Shown piece by piece: positions 26,134-35,346 of a stretch of 64,000 bases of DNA. The stretch is from contig JARKOC010000177.1 of NCBI GenBank assembly GCA_029975915.1, positions 496,001-560,000 of the forward strand, read 5' to 3'. The notes under the pieces were generated by a model, which saw only the letters and a program-made list of their open reading frames with translations, made no database searches and was not told the DNA's origin. Origin of the DNA: Bryobacteraceae bacterium (GTDB lineage Bacteria; Acidobacteriota; Terriglobia; Bryobacterales; Bryobacteraceae). The position numbers were made by a program, and so were the translations under genes. How positions within the stretch are numbered: the stretch's first letter is position 1; the number at the start of each line of letters is the position of its first letter.

Positions 26134-29121
26134 CTAGATTTCGGCTCGCTGGATGCGGAGTCCGTCCCGGGCGATCTGCCAGTCGGTCGCCTTTGTTAAA
26201 ACGCGCAGTTCCGCGGCTGCCTCCTCGGACTTTGCCAGGAAGATCATGTACCCGCCGCCGCCGGCTCCAGCCAGTTTCGCGCCGCGCACGAGCGGCCTGG
26301 CGCGGTCCAGCAACGCCTCCACCGGGGCGTTTGTCGTATGCGGATCCATGCGTTGGTTGAGCGTCCAATGCCGGTTCATGAGTTCTCCGAGCGTATCCCA
26401 CTCGCCTTCCTGCATGGCGTGGGCCATCTCGAGCGCAAGCGTCTTGATGCTGTGGAGGACCTGGACGGTATGGGTCTCGCGAGCCAGATAACTGCCAACC
26501 ACCTGCTGTAAGAGGTTTCGCGCAACGCGGCGGATGCCTGTGTAGGCCAGGACCACCAACCTCTCCATCTCGGCTTCCCGTTCCAGCGTCCAATTCAGCG
26601 GCTGATAACGCAGACGCTGCTCGGCGCCGGGAGCGGTGCTGAGAAGCTTAATGCCAGGGAAAACGCCCCCGGCCTGGTCCTGCCAGCCGCCGCCCGTCCC
26701 CATCATTTGTTCAAGATCAAGCACCAGGTCGCTGACTTGCTGAACGGAAAGCCGGCGGCCGAACATCTCCATGGTGGCGCGGACGACCGCGGCCGCCAGA
26801 ATCGAACTGGACCCAAGACCCGATCCGACGGGCAACTCCGCCGACGTGGCGATCTCCAGCCCGCCGCCCAGCCGGTCCAGCAATTCGGGCAGACTCTGTC
26901 CCTTTTCAAAGAGGCCGGTCAGCCGCAGGGCGCACTTCGAGATGGCAAACGGGTCGCCGGGACTGGCCGAATGAAGCGCATTGGACGGGCCGCCAAGTTC
27001 CACCTGTTCGCCTGTGTCCTCTGATCGGAGCCGGATGACGGGCTGGTCCAGCAACTTGGCTTGGCAACGGATCTGGTATCCGCCGTCGAGGGCGACCGCT
27101 GCGTTCAGGACAGTCCCGCCCCAGTCCAAGCAGAATGGCGGAGTGTCGCTCCAGCCCCCACCGAAGTCGATTCTGGCCGGCGCTGACACTGTCACCCCTG
27201 TCAGTCGGAAGCCGCCTGACACCTCTGGCCTCGACCTGCCCGCCACCGCTTCCACGGCTCTGGAGACCAGCGCGAAAGCCCGGCCCCGCAGCCGTGTGGC
27301 TCCTTGGGCGTCTCCGCCCTGGGCATGGAACATCGAAGCCTGATATGCCAGACTGGCGGCGGCGGATGGCTCGGTTTCCTCCAATTCTGCCGAGCGATGC
27401 TCAAGCAGTCCGGCAGCCCGCGTCAGAGCCTGAAGGCTCGGCGCATGGGCCAGCATCGGGCGGAGGTCAGCCCCGGTTTCCGCGAGATCCCTCACCATCT
27501 CTTGCCACCGCCGCTGGCTGCGCAAATCCCGCGCCGCGGCCTCGGCCTGGGGATCGGACCACTCGGCGCTGGATGCCAGCGAATACCGATCCGCCGATCG
27601 CCATTCGTCGCGAAGATCCTCACGGGACAAACCCATCAGCCACAGCGCGAACCGCCAGCAACCGCCGGGATCGGCCGCCGGGAACAGCCGTGCATGCCAT
27701 AGGCTCCTCTGCGTCTCGCTTCCCTCGGGCCACACCTCCTCGGGGCGGATGCCGTGCGATGCCAGGACGGCCGCCATGGGCCTTCCAAACCACAGAGCAT
27801 CAGCTCCTGCGGCCTTCGGATCATCCTCAACGCCGTACACCCGAATGACGGACCTAGGCTCTTGCCCTGGCCGGGAGATGCTGACTTGGTGGGCGACTGT
27901 GTTGTCGGGTATCTCCACTTCACCCGGGATGCCTGAAAGTCCATGCGCCACCGAATTGCGGCCGGCCCGGATCGAACCCTCGATCAAGCATTCCATCACC
28001 AGCGCGCCGGCGCACACGGTTCCGCCGCCAAGGACACTGTCCAGGATCAACCCGTTCGTCACGACGTTCCTGGCAGATTCCGAGCCAAATAGCGCCTGGT
28101 TTTCGTACAACTTCGAAAGATCGGTCTGTTCGGTCATGACCTGCCGGAAAAGGCGGGTCGTGCCAATGTGGGTGAACTCTCCTTCGACCGCGTCACAGTG
28201 AAACTCGGCTGAAGCCAGCGCCGAAGCGACCCGCCGCTGGATGTCGGGCGCGTCCTCGTCCGGCTGCCACTGCCGGGTCAATGCGCCCGTAAAATGCGTG
28301 TACAGGTCCAGCGTCTCACCGGCGGCATCGGCCGCCAATTCCGAGAGCCTCGTTGAAATCGCCGGATCGAAGCGAATCAAGCCGGCATCCACCGCGACTC
28401 TGCCATCGGTCCTCAGGCCTCCTGCCGCCGCGATCTCCGCTTGGCTCGGCTTCTGGAGAAACGAATAAACCACGCCCCCTTCGCCCATGACGTAAACCCC
28501 GTGCTGTGTCCCAACCATTGCAGGCTGCCACAGCCCCACGCCGCTCACCCCAGGCCTCCGCCAGTCGATGCCGCCAGGATCGAACACCAGCAGGACATCG
28601 CCCGAGCCAACCACTAGACCGGCCTCCATTCGTTCCAGCCAGGCTGTGGAAAGAGCCATCGTTTCATCGAATACCGTCGAGACTCCGCCTCCCGCCGCCC
28701 GCAACGGCAATGCGCCGAACAGTTTGCCCGTGGCCGAAAATTGCGGAAGCCGCCGCGAATCGCCGCCCGAGTGGATCATCAGTACCCGGCTGTTCCGCCA
28801 CCAGAGCTCAGGATTGACCGGGTCGAAATGGCCTGAATAGAATCCGTCGCGTCCGCCGAGCCGCTTCAGGGCATTGAGCGTGGCGCCACCGCTGCCCGGC
28901 CGTACGCCCTCCGGATCCGGAATCACCATGAACAGCGTTTCAGGCGGCAGCAAACCACGGCGGCGCCTGTCCTCGACCTGTCTCGAATAGGACTCGGCCT
29001 GGCGGCCCGAACTCGCCGTGATCAGGACCGCGGTCCACCAGCGGCGACGGCCCGCAACCGCTTCAAGATAAGATGCATGCGCGTGGGTTGTGACGTGGGA
29101 AAGCTGTAATTCGGAGCCCAT
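26134..29121 (-). CDS. fkp: Bifunctional L-fucokinase/GDP-L-fucose pyrophosphorylase
   Basis: A 995-residue fusion that resembles Fkp of Bacteroides, which makes GDP-fucose from free L-fucose in two steps. The N-terminal half is the guanylyltransferase: PGSGGATLNALKRL at about 76-88 and IHSGGDSRRLPQFSATGKLF at 115-134. A beta-helix-like segment follows (about 370-420). The C-terminal third is a GHMP kinase: APARIDFGGGWSDTPP at about 645, PVGSGLGSSS at about 765 and AGAGGGGYMIF near the end. The order of domains agrees with Fkp. Nothing next to it looks like a fucosyltransferase or fucose transporter. A related sugar (for example D-arabinose or a heptose) cannot be excluded. Confidence 0.88.
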   Translation of the reverse strand: MGSELQLSHVTTHAHASYLEAVAGRRRWWTAVLITASSGRQAESYSRQVEDRRRRGLLPPETLFMVIPDPEGVRPGSGGATLNALKRLGGRDGFYSGHFDPVNPELWWRNSRVLMIHSGGDSRRLPQFSATGKLFGALPLRAAGGGVSTVFDETMALSTAWLERMEAGLVVGSGDVLLVFDPGGIDWRRPGVSGVGLWQPAMVGTQHGVYVMGEGGVVYSFLQKPSQAEIAAAGGLRTDGRVAVDAGLIRFDPAISTRLSELAADAAGETLDLYTHFTGALTRQWQPDEDAPDIQRRVASALASAEFHCDAVEGEFTHIGTTRLFRQVMTEQTDLSKLYENQALFGSESARNVVTNGLILDSVLGGGTVCAGALVMECLIEGSIRAGRNSVAHGLSGIPGEVEIPDNTVAHQVSISRPGQEPRSVIRVYGVEDDPKAAGADALWFGRPMAAVLASHGIRPEEVWPEGSETQRSLWHARLFPAADPGGCWRFALWLMGLSREDLRDEWRSADRYSLASSAEWSDPQAEAAARDLRSQRRWQEMVRDLAETGADLRPMLAHAPSLQALTRAAGLLEHRSAELEETEPSAAASLAYQASMFHAQGGDAQGATRLRGRAFALVSRAVEAVAGRSRPEVSGGFRLTGVTVSAPARIDFGGGWSDTPPFCLDWGGTVLNAAVALDGGYQIRCQAKLLDQPVIRLRSEDTGEQVELGGPSNALHSASPGDPFAISKCALRLTGLFEKGQSLPELLDRLGGGLEIATSAELPVGSGLGSSSILAAAVVRATMEMFGRRLSVQQVSDLVLDLEQMMGTGGGWQDQAGGVFPGIKLLSTAPGAEQRLRYQPLNWTLEREAEMERLVVLAYTGIRRVARNLLQQVVGSYLARETHTVQVLHSIKTLALEMAHAMQEGEWDTLGELMNRHWTLNQRMDPHTTNAPVEALLDRARPLVRGAKLAGAGGGGYMIFLAKSEEAAAELRVLTKATDWQIARDGLRIQRAEI

Positions 29122-29197
29122 GGTTCGCTTGGATCCAGGGGCAGTGTAGCAGATCGCGCCTCGCAGCCCGACGACCGGCCCCGCGCGGCGCCGCGAT

Positions 29198-29941
29198 CTA
29201 GTGGTGCGGGTTCAGTTCGTCCTTGGACACCTTGCCGTCACGGATGGTGACGATCCGGTGCGCGTATTCGGCGATGTCGCGCTCGTGGGTGACCAGGATG
29301 ATGGTATTGCCCAGCGCGTGCAGCCGGGCGAACAGGTCCATAATTTCCACGCTTGTGGCCGAGTCCAGGTTTCCTGTCGGCTCGTCGGCGAGCAGAATCG
29401 ATGGATCGTTCACCAACGCGCGGGCGATGGCGACCCTCTGGCGCTGACCGCCAGATAGCTCACTCGGCTTGTGGTACATGCGGGCCTCGAGATCGACCGC
29501 TCGCAGCGACGCCTTGGCGCGCTCGAGCCGGGCGTCGGCGTGCATGCCGGAATAGATCAGCGGCAGTTCCACATTGTGCAGCGCAGTGGCCCTCGGCAAG
29601 AGGTTAAATGTCTGAAAGACAAAGCCAATCTCTTTGTTGCGGATGCGCGCCAGTTCGTCGTCGGTCATATCGCTGACCAACTCACCCCGGATGTAATACT
29701 CGCCCTTGGTCGGCGTGTCGAGGCACCCGATCAGGTTCATCAGCGTGGATTTGCCCGATCCGGAAGGGCCCATGATGGCGACATACTCGCCCCTGCGGAT
29801 CTCGACGTCAACGCCCGAAACGGCGTGTATCTCCTGGTCGCCCATGACATAGGTTTTCCACAGGTCGTAGGTACGGATGACGATGTTGTCGCGTTTCAGT
29901 TGTTCAGAACGGGAGTTACGCTCGGCGATTGCGGTCGGCAT
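29198..29941 (-). CDS. ABC transporter ATP-binding protein (MacB/LolD type)
   Basis: Cytoplasmic ATPase of the MacB/LolD group. Walker [10 protein letters not shown] is at 58-66, the Q-loop at Q110, the signature LSGGQ at 162-166, Walker B ILLADEP at 182-188 and the switch histidine at H219. The typical VHALSGV-like start is [10 protein letters not shown]. About 25 extra residues precede the ABC fold. It is transcribed after the adaptor at 30013-31437, 71 bases downstream of it. No permease gene follows. I infer that it powers a permease encoded elsewhere, possibly the MacB-like one at 6839-8098. Confidence 0.93.
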   Translation of the reverse strand: MPTAIAERNSRSEQLKRDNIVIRTYDLWKTYVMGDQEIHAVSGVDVEIRRGEYVAIMGPSGSGKSTLMNLIGCLDTPTKGEYYIRGELVSDMTDDELARIRNKEIGFVFQTFNLLPRATALHNVELPLIYSGMHADARLERAKASLRAVDLEARMYHKPSELSGGQRQRVAIARALVNDPSILLADEPTGNLDSATSVEIMDLFARLHALGNTIILVTHERDIAEYAHRIVTIRDGKVSKDELNPHH

Positions 29942-30012
29942 GGGCTTATCGGGATTCCTTATCCGTGTGCTTATGACTCTAGTATGACAGGACGCTCGCG
30001 GGAGCCGAAAGG

Positions 30013-31437
30013 TTATGTGTCCGACTTCGCCGGCGTGCGATTGTCGATCTTCACCTTGGCCTCATTGCGCAAAGTGCGGATCACCTTGTAGCTGCCTGTG
30101 ATGATCTCGTCGCCTTCCTTCAACCCGCTCAACACTTCGATATCGGTGGTTCCAGTGATGCCGGTCTTGACCTCCCGGAAATGGGCCGCGCCGCTGTTGA
30201 CGACGAAGACTCCCTGGAGTTCTTCCTTATTTTTCTTCACAGTAGCCGGATCCTGCTTGGAGTCGGGGTTCTTGTTCGAGCCCTTCTTGGACTCCGGCTG
30301 GAGATCCCCGCGCTGGCGGACCGTCAGCGCCTGAATCGGGATGGAAAGCGCCTTCTGGCGGGTGGCGGTAATGATCTTGGTGGTGCAGGATAGTCCGGGG
30401 CGGATCTCCTCGGGCGGATTGTCGAGAGCCACAACCACCTTGAAGTCCTTGGCCTCCTGGCTGGAGATAGCGCTCTGGCTGGCGGCTAGGCCGCTCGACC
30501 GGAGAATGGCCGTGTTGCCGATCTCGATGACATGGCCCTTGAATGATCTATTCGGGATGGCGTCGATTGTGACATCGGCTTCCTGCCCCAGTTTCACGTT
30601 CACGATATCGGTTTCGTCCACCTTGACTTCGGCCGTGATCAGGCTCATATCTGCAATGGTCATGATCAGCGAAGCCGAGGAGTTCTGGATGCCGGGCACC
30701 ACGGTCTCGCCAACGCGGACCGGCAGATTCGTCACGATGCCGTCGATCGGCGTGATGGCCGAATGCTTCTTAAGGACATCGCTAAAGCGCGAAAGCGTGG
30801 CCCGAACCTGAGCTACGCGCCGCTGGCTGACGGCCAACTGCGCGGCAGTCTGCTCACGCTGGGCGCGCATCTGCGAGAGCCGCGCCTCAGACTCCCGGAC
30901 GCCGGCCTGCAATGCGTCATACTGCGACTTGCGGCTGTCGAACTCCTGCTTGGCGATGAGCTTTGACTTCCATAGCTCTGCGCCGCGCTCGTAGTCCAGC
31001 CGGGCGCGCTCGAGCTCCGCCTTGGCGCGGTCAACCGAGGCTTGGGCCGTCTTCAGATTTTCATCCATCGCCTTGAGGCCCGCCTCCGAGGCGGCAGCTT
31101 CGGCCAGCGACGAATTGAGGGAGGCGTTTTGCGCCTGCACGTCAGCCTCGGCTTGAATCGATTCCAGACGCGCCAGAACTTGGTCCTTGCGGACCCGGTC
31201 GCCTTCCTTGACATTCAGCTCAAGGATTCTCCCCATCACATTGGCGCCGATGTTGACGTAGTTTCTCGGCTTGATTTCGCCAGACGCCGTCACCAGGCTG
31301 GTCAGGTCCTGGCGGACAGCCCGGCCGGTCTGAACGTCAACCACGCCACGGTCTTTCATCTTCACGCTGGCAACCACGCCGCCGGCGATAACCAACACTC
31401 CGCCGATGGCGAGAACCCACTTCCATTTGCGCTTCAC
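30013..31437 (-). CDS. HlyD/MacA-like periplasmic adaptor
   Basis: A 474-residue adaptor protein with a GTG start and AGAGGAG about 12 bases upstream. It has an N-terminal anchor helix ([17 protein letters not shown]) and a lipoyl half with [27 protein letters not shown] long coiled coil (about 95-215) follows. The barrel domain is at about 245-370 ([22 protein letters not shown] is its core) and a C-terminal membrane-proximal domain closes it. A Lys/Asn-rich insert (about residues 390-415, [19 protein letters not shown]) lies in the last domain. It is the first gene of a two-gene unit with the ABC ATPase, as in macAB-type operons lacking a fused permease. Confidence 0.92.
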   Translation of the reverse strand: MKRKWKWVLAIGGVLVIAGGVVASVKMKDRGVVDVQTGRAVRQDLTSLVTASGEIKPRNYVNIGANVMGRILELNVKEGDRVRKDQVLARLESIQAEADVQAQNASLNSSLAEAAASEAGLKAMDENLKTAQASVDRAKAELERARLDYERGAELWKSKLIAKQEFDSRKSQYDALQAGVRESEARLSQMRAQREQTAAQLAVSQRRVAQVRATLSRFSDVLKKHSAITPIDGIVTNLPVRVGETVVPGIQNSSASLIMTIADMSLITAEVKVDETDIVNVKLGQEADVTIDAIPNRSFKGHVIEIGNTAILRSSGLAASQSAISSQEAKDFKVVVALDNPPEEIRPGLSCTTKIITATRQKALSIPIQALTVRQRGDLQPESKKGSNKNPDSKQDPATVKKNKEELQGVFVVNSGAAHFREVKTGITGTTDIEVLSGLKEGDEIITGSYKVIRTLRNEAKVKIDNRTPAKSDT

Positions 31438-31471
31438 TGCTGTTCGCGACTCCTCTAAGCTATTGACGAAG

Positions 31472-31503
31472 TTCGACGGTCGAATGTTCTTGAATTATTC
31501 GAC
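31472..31503. promoter_or_regulatory. Candidate operator: three TTCGAC half-sites
   Basis: TTCGAC-G-GTCGAA forms a near-perfect palindrome at 31472-31484, and a further TTCGAC half-site lies at 31498-31503, giving also GTCGAAT-N11-ATTCGAC (31479-31503). The cluster is 35-66 bases before the GTG of the adaptor gene, where a regulator would act. No matching regulator gene is evident nearby. Confidence 0.4.
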
Positions 31504-31936
31504 TGAAATTTGAATCCGCATTGAGACGGAGGCCTTGGCGGCCGCTTCCTAATTATAGACGCCGTCCAGCCTCAGAAAGATCCGTCATTCCCAGACGGGG
31601 CTTGTCAGAGCGGACCCTTTGGTAAGGGATTGAAGCTACAGCACTTCTCGTCTCACTTACAAGCGGGGTGCTGGAAACCCGAGCCGGCGCCGCTGCTACG
31701 AGTCCTGGTACTGATTCGTTTGCGTGGGTTGAGTCCTCGCCCTAATCTTGAGCTAGCGGCAGTGGACTCCGGGTACAGCCGGCCCAAGGGCCCAGCGGAG
31801 GATCTGACTCGGAGGAAGCCGGGGTCCTGCCGCCCCGGCTGCGGCCGCCACTCACTTACGGATGACCTCCCTACCCGCCTCTGCCGGCCTACCTACTCGT
31901 TAAAGTGGATTCCCCCTAGGGCCGATAGGACTCTTA
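31504..31936. other. Long leader or intergenic region before the sensor kinase gene
   Basis: This 430-base stretch holds no credible gene. It contains a perfect 8-bp GC stem, AGCCGGGG (31817-31824) and CCCCGGCT (31833-31840), without a T-tract. It also has several shorter complementary blocks such as GGCCCAAGGGCC around 31782. It could be a structured 5' leader of the kinase mRNA, an unknown small RNA, or merely the two divergent promoters. It does not match RNase P, tmRNA or 6S RNA signatures that I know. Confidence 0.4.
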
Positions 31937-33697
31937 GTGGTGAAAGAAGTCCACGCAGGAGTCCTCGCGGACGCAGCCGCCTCCCTGAGCCAGCAGTTCG
32001 AGGACGAACTCAAACGGATGGCGTCGATTGTGGCGCCTTGGACCCCATCGCTCGACCGCTGCTTTCTAAAGCAGTTGAGCAGTGAAGGTCACGACAGCGG
32101 CAGAAAAGCGGCTCTGTGCGCTATCACCAGCGGCGGCGCGGCCAGGATGATCAATGGCGGCGGCCAGTTGGCCGATTTTCTAGAGGAAGTGCAGTACCGG
32201 GGCCGCCGTCTTGCGAAGTTGGGTTTGGCCCCGGCGGATGTGGTTGGCGCGCTCAGTCAGTACGACCAACTTCTGGACGCCGAGATACAGAAACGGGCGG
32301 AGTCTTCGAAAGAGTCGATGGCCTGGGTCCGCAACCAACTTCATTTCCTCGTGGTTGTCGCGTTGAACACCGCCTTTTACCAGGTCCGGGAGATAGAAAG
32401 CCGGGCTTTCTACGATCTGTTCAGGGTCGAGGTGGAATCGAATTCGCTGCATCAGATGCTGGCCCGCTTTCTTGATATTCTGTCCACCTTCACAAACGCT
32501 GATGCGGCGCGCGTCTATCTGGCGTCGAGCCACACCAGGAGATGGGTGAATGCGGCGGCGCTGCCTGATAGCCGGCCGGCGCCGGAATGCGACCCCGATG
32601 GCTCCACCCGCCGCAAGTTAGCCCGGCCGCGCTGCTTCCAGATCGATGCCGGCTCCGCCAGGCTTTGTCTAGATGCGGCTTGGGCGACACAATACCAAAC
32701 CTGTTGGTCAGTCCCCTTTAAATCGGATGGCTCGCTGCGCGGCGTGCTGCAATTCTTCTTTAAACGCCAGTATGACTGGCTTCCACGCGAGCTGGATCTT
32801 CTTCTGGCGGCCGCCGAGCGTTGCTGGCTGGCGGCTGAAAAGGCGCGGTTGCTCGAAGACCTCTCCATGCGCGAGGAGCAGGTCAGGCGGCTGGCCAATC
32901 ACATGGTTGAAGTGGAGGAATCCGAACGCAGGCGCATCAGCCGCGAACTGCACGACGAGGCCGGCCAGTCGCTGCTTTGCGTCAGGCTGCAACTCGAAAT
33001 GATTGAGCAGGAACTCCCCGAAAGCGACAAGGGCGTGCGCCAGCGCCTGACGGAGACGCGAGACCTGACCGAGCATACGATTCTTGAGATCCGGCGGCTC
33101 ATTGCCGCGTTGAGTCCGGCGATCCTCGAGCAGATGGGCCTGGCGGCGGCTCTGCGCCAGCTTGTAGGACGTTTCAGGCGTGTTCACACGGCCAACGTGC
33201 AACTCCACTTGCCTAGGGTGATTGACCTGCCGAAGAAGGTGGAAATCATCGTATACCGGCTGGTCCAGGAGATCTTCAACAACATAGCTAAGTATTCGCT
33301 GGCCTCAGGTGTAAACCTCTGGATGGAATCAGCCGATGGTTGTTTGAAGTTACACGTCGAGGACGACGGAGTCGGTTTCGATGTAAACGAAGCGTTTTCG
33401 CGCCGGGATTGTTTTGGGCTTTCCGGCATTCGTGAGCGGGTGGCCCTTCTCGGAGGGACCCTGGTGGTGAGAAGCCGGACCCGGCCGGCGTCCCATGCGG
33501 ACGGACCGGGCTGGCCGCTTGAAGACGATATTGGTTTCGCTGGGCGGATCGGCATTGACAGGCCAGGAACGGCCATTTGGATCGATTTGCCGATCGATAA
33601 GACCGCAGCGCATGGTGGTGGCGGTGATGGGGTCCCCTGGGCGATGGAGAGCCGGGGCGACCGGAGAACAATAGTGCGCAAAGCACAGCGGAGTTGA
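31937..33697 (+). CDS. NarL-type sensor histidine kinase with GAF-like domain
   Basis: A soluble two-component sensor of 586 residues; no membrane helices are evident. An all-helical N-terminal region (about 1-165, with YRGRRLAKLGLAPADVVGAL) recalls the RsbR/globin-like sensor fold but has no proven match. A GAF-like domain spans about 170-310. A HisKA_3 dimerisation helix follows with ERRRISRELHDEAGQSL, the phosphoacceptor being H339. The HATPase domain has NNIAKYS, DDGVGF and GLSGIRERVALLGG. The C-terminal tail is probably disordered. The start is one of two tandem GTG codons (31937, 31940). The response regulator gene begins 3 bases after the stop. Confidence 0.9.
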   Translation: MVKEVHAGVLADAAASLSQQFEDELKRMASIVAPWTPSLDRCFLKQLSSEGHDSGRKAALCAITSGGAARMINGGGQLADFLEEVQYRGRRLAKLGLAPADVVGALSQYDQLLDAEIQKRAESSKESMAWVRNQLHFLVVVALNTAFYQVREIESRAFYDLFRVEVESNSLHQMLARFLDILSTFTNADAARVYLASSHTRRWVNAAALPDSRPAPECDPDGSTRRKLARPRCFQIDAGSARLCLDAAWATQYQTCWSVPFKSDGSLRGVLQFFFKRQYDWLPRELDLLLAAAERCWLAAEKARLLEDLSMREEQVRRLANHMVEVEESERRRISRELHDEAGQSLLCVRLQLEMIEQELPESDKGVRQRLTETRDLTEHTILEIRRLIAALSPAILEQMGLAAALRQLVGRFRRVHTANVQLHLPRVIDLPKKVEIIVYRLVQEIFNNIAKYSLASGVNLWMESADGCLKLHVEDDGVGFDVNEAFSRRDCFGLSGIRERVALLGGTLVVRSRTRPASHADGPGWPLEDDIGFAGRIGIDRPGTAIWIDLPIDKTAAHGGGGDGVPWAMESRGDRRTIVRKAQRS

Positions 33698-33700
33698 ACT

Positions 33701-34366
33701 ATGGCAAAAATCCGAATACTGCTTGCCGATGATCATACCCTCTTTCGCCAGGGGATCCGTCAGCTCATTTCGGCCGAATCCGACATGGAAGTGATCGGTG
33801 AGGCGTCCAATGGCAGCGATGCAGTAGACCGGGCGGCTGAATTGAAGCCGGATCTCGTTCTGATGGACATCGGCATGCCCGGATTAAGCAGTTTTGAGGC
33901 CACGCGCCAGATCAAGAAGAACCGTCCCGAAACCAAAGTCCTCGTGCTGACGATGTACGACGACGAGGACTACCTGGTCGAGGGCATGGAGGTCGGCGCA
34001 AATGGCTATGTATTGAAGGACAGCCCTTCGCAGCAACTGGTCAGCGCGATCCGCGATGTCCAGCGCGGCGGCAGCTATTTAAGCCCGCGGATGCTGTCGC
34101 AACTGGTCGATGACTTCCGCAGCCGCATCAAGTCCGCCAACCGGCTGCCGCGCTTTGCAACCCTGACAACTCGCGAGCGCGAAGTCCTGAAACTCCTCGC
34201 CGAAGGCAACTCGGTGAAGGAGATCGCCTGCGACCTCAATCTGAGCGTCAAGACCGTCGAGGCGCACAAGTTCAACTTGATGCGCAAACTCGACATCCAC
34301 AACAAGGCCCAACTGGTCCAATACGCGATTCAGAAGAAGATCATCAAGATCCCGAACCTCGCCTGA
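33701..34366 (+). CDS. NarL/LuxR-family response regulator
   Basis: DNA-binding regulator, partner of the kinase immediately upstream. The receiver domain has the acidic pair DD (10-11), phosphoacceptor D56 in VLMDIGMPG, and K108-like VLKDSP. The LuxR-type helix-turn-helix lies at about 152-212 (LTTREREVLKLLAEGNSVKEIA and SVKTVEAH). The 221-residue length is typical. GGAG precedes the ATG by 8 bases. Its targets are unknown; promoters next to the pair are the natural first candidates. Confidence 0.95.
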   Translation: MAKIRILLADDHTLFRQGIRQLISAESDMEVIGEASNGSDAVDRAAELKPDLVLMDIGMPGLSSFEATRQIKKNRPETKVLVLTMYDDEDYLVEGMEVGANGYVLKDSPSQQLVSAIRDVQRGGSYLSPRMLSQLVDDFRSRIKSANRLPRFATLTTREREVLKLLAEGNSVKEIACDLNLSVKTVEAHKFNLMRKLDIHNKAQLVQYAIQKKIIKIPNLA

Positions 34367-34440
34367 GGCCGCCCTGCGCCGGGGGTGTACAATCGGCAAG
34401 AGACGCGAGTACTCGACCACCCCCTCGACAGGAGCCCCCG

Positions 34441-35328
34441 ATGGACCGCCGAACATTTCTTTCTTCCACCATCTCATCCGCCGCCGGCGTTATGCCCGCG
34501 GCGGCTTTTTCATCCACCCGCCTCCCCATCCGCAAGGGGATTCTGCTCGGCATGCTGCCATCGAAACTTTCGCATGTCGACCGGTTCAAGATGGCTCTGG
34601 ATTGCGGCTTTCAATCCATGGAATGCGGCACCGAGACCGACGAGGCCGCCGCCGCTTCGATCAAGGAAGCCAGCGTGAAGACCGGTATGCCGGTCCACTC
34701 CGTCATGAACATGGCCCATTGGAAATTCCCGCTGAACAGCCCCGATCCGGCCGTGGTCGAGGAAAGTCTGAAAGGCATGAGGGCCAGCTTGCATAACGCC
34801 AAACTCTGGGGCGCCTCCACGGTCCTTCTCGTCCCAGCCGTCGTCAATGCCGATCTCTCCTACAAGGACGCCTACACGCGGTCCCAGGCCCAGGTGAAGA
34901 AGCTGATCCCGCTCGCCGCCGAACTCAAGGTCGTCATCGGCATCGAGAATGTCTGGAATAAGTTCCTGCTCAGTCCCCTGGAGATGGCGGCCTATGTCGA
35001 CAGCTTCAAGAGTCCCTGGGTGAAGGCGTATTTCGACGTCGGCAACATTCTGCTCTACGGATTCCCGCAAGATTGGATCCGCATTCTGGGAAGCCGCATC
35101 TGCAAGGTTCATCTCAAGGACTTCTCGTTCCGCAACAATCCGCAGATCAAGAAGCGCGTGGCCGATTTCGTCAACCTCCGTGAGGGTGACCTCGATTGGA
35201 AGGCCGTCCATCAGGCGTTGGCCGAGGTCGGCTATAAAGGCGACGCCACAGTGGAGTTGCCTGGCGGCGACGAAACGTATCTGAAGGACCTGAGCAGCCG
35301 CGTGGACAAGATTCTTGAAGGCGTCTGA
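34441..35328 (+). CDS. Exported sugar phosphate isomerase/epimerase-like protein
   Basis: A TIM-barrel protein of the xylose isomerase-like family (AP_endonuc_2). A twin-arginine leader (RRTFLSSTISSAAG) suggests folded export to the periplasm. Metal-binding signature segments are IGIENVWNKF in the middle, AYFDVGNILLYG and ICKVHLKDF towards the end, and the closing YKGDATVELPGGDE. The family usually isomerises or epimerises sugars or breaks inositol derivatives. The substrate here is unknown. It is 74 bases after the regulator gene; TACAAT at 34388 could be a -10 element for a separate promoter. Confidence 0.85.
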   Translation: MDRRTFLSSTISSAAGVMPAAAFSSTRLPIRKGILLGMLPSKLSHVDRFKMALDCGFQSMECGTETDEAAAASIKEASVKTGMPVHSVMNMAHWKFPLNSPDPAVVEESLKGMRASLHNAKLWGASTVLLVPAVVNADLSYKDAYTRSQAQVKKLIPLAAELKVVIGIENVWNKFLLSPLEMAAYVDSFKSPWVKAYFDVGNILLYGFPQDWIRILGSRICKVHLKDFSFRNNPQIKKRVADFVNLREGDLDWKAVHQALAEVGYKGDATVELPGGDETYLKDLSSRVDKILEGV

Positions 35329-35346
35329 TCGCTCCACCCGAATCCT

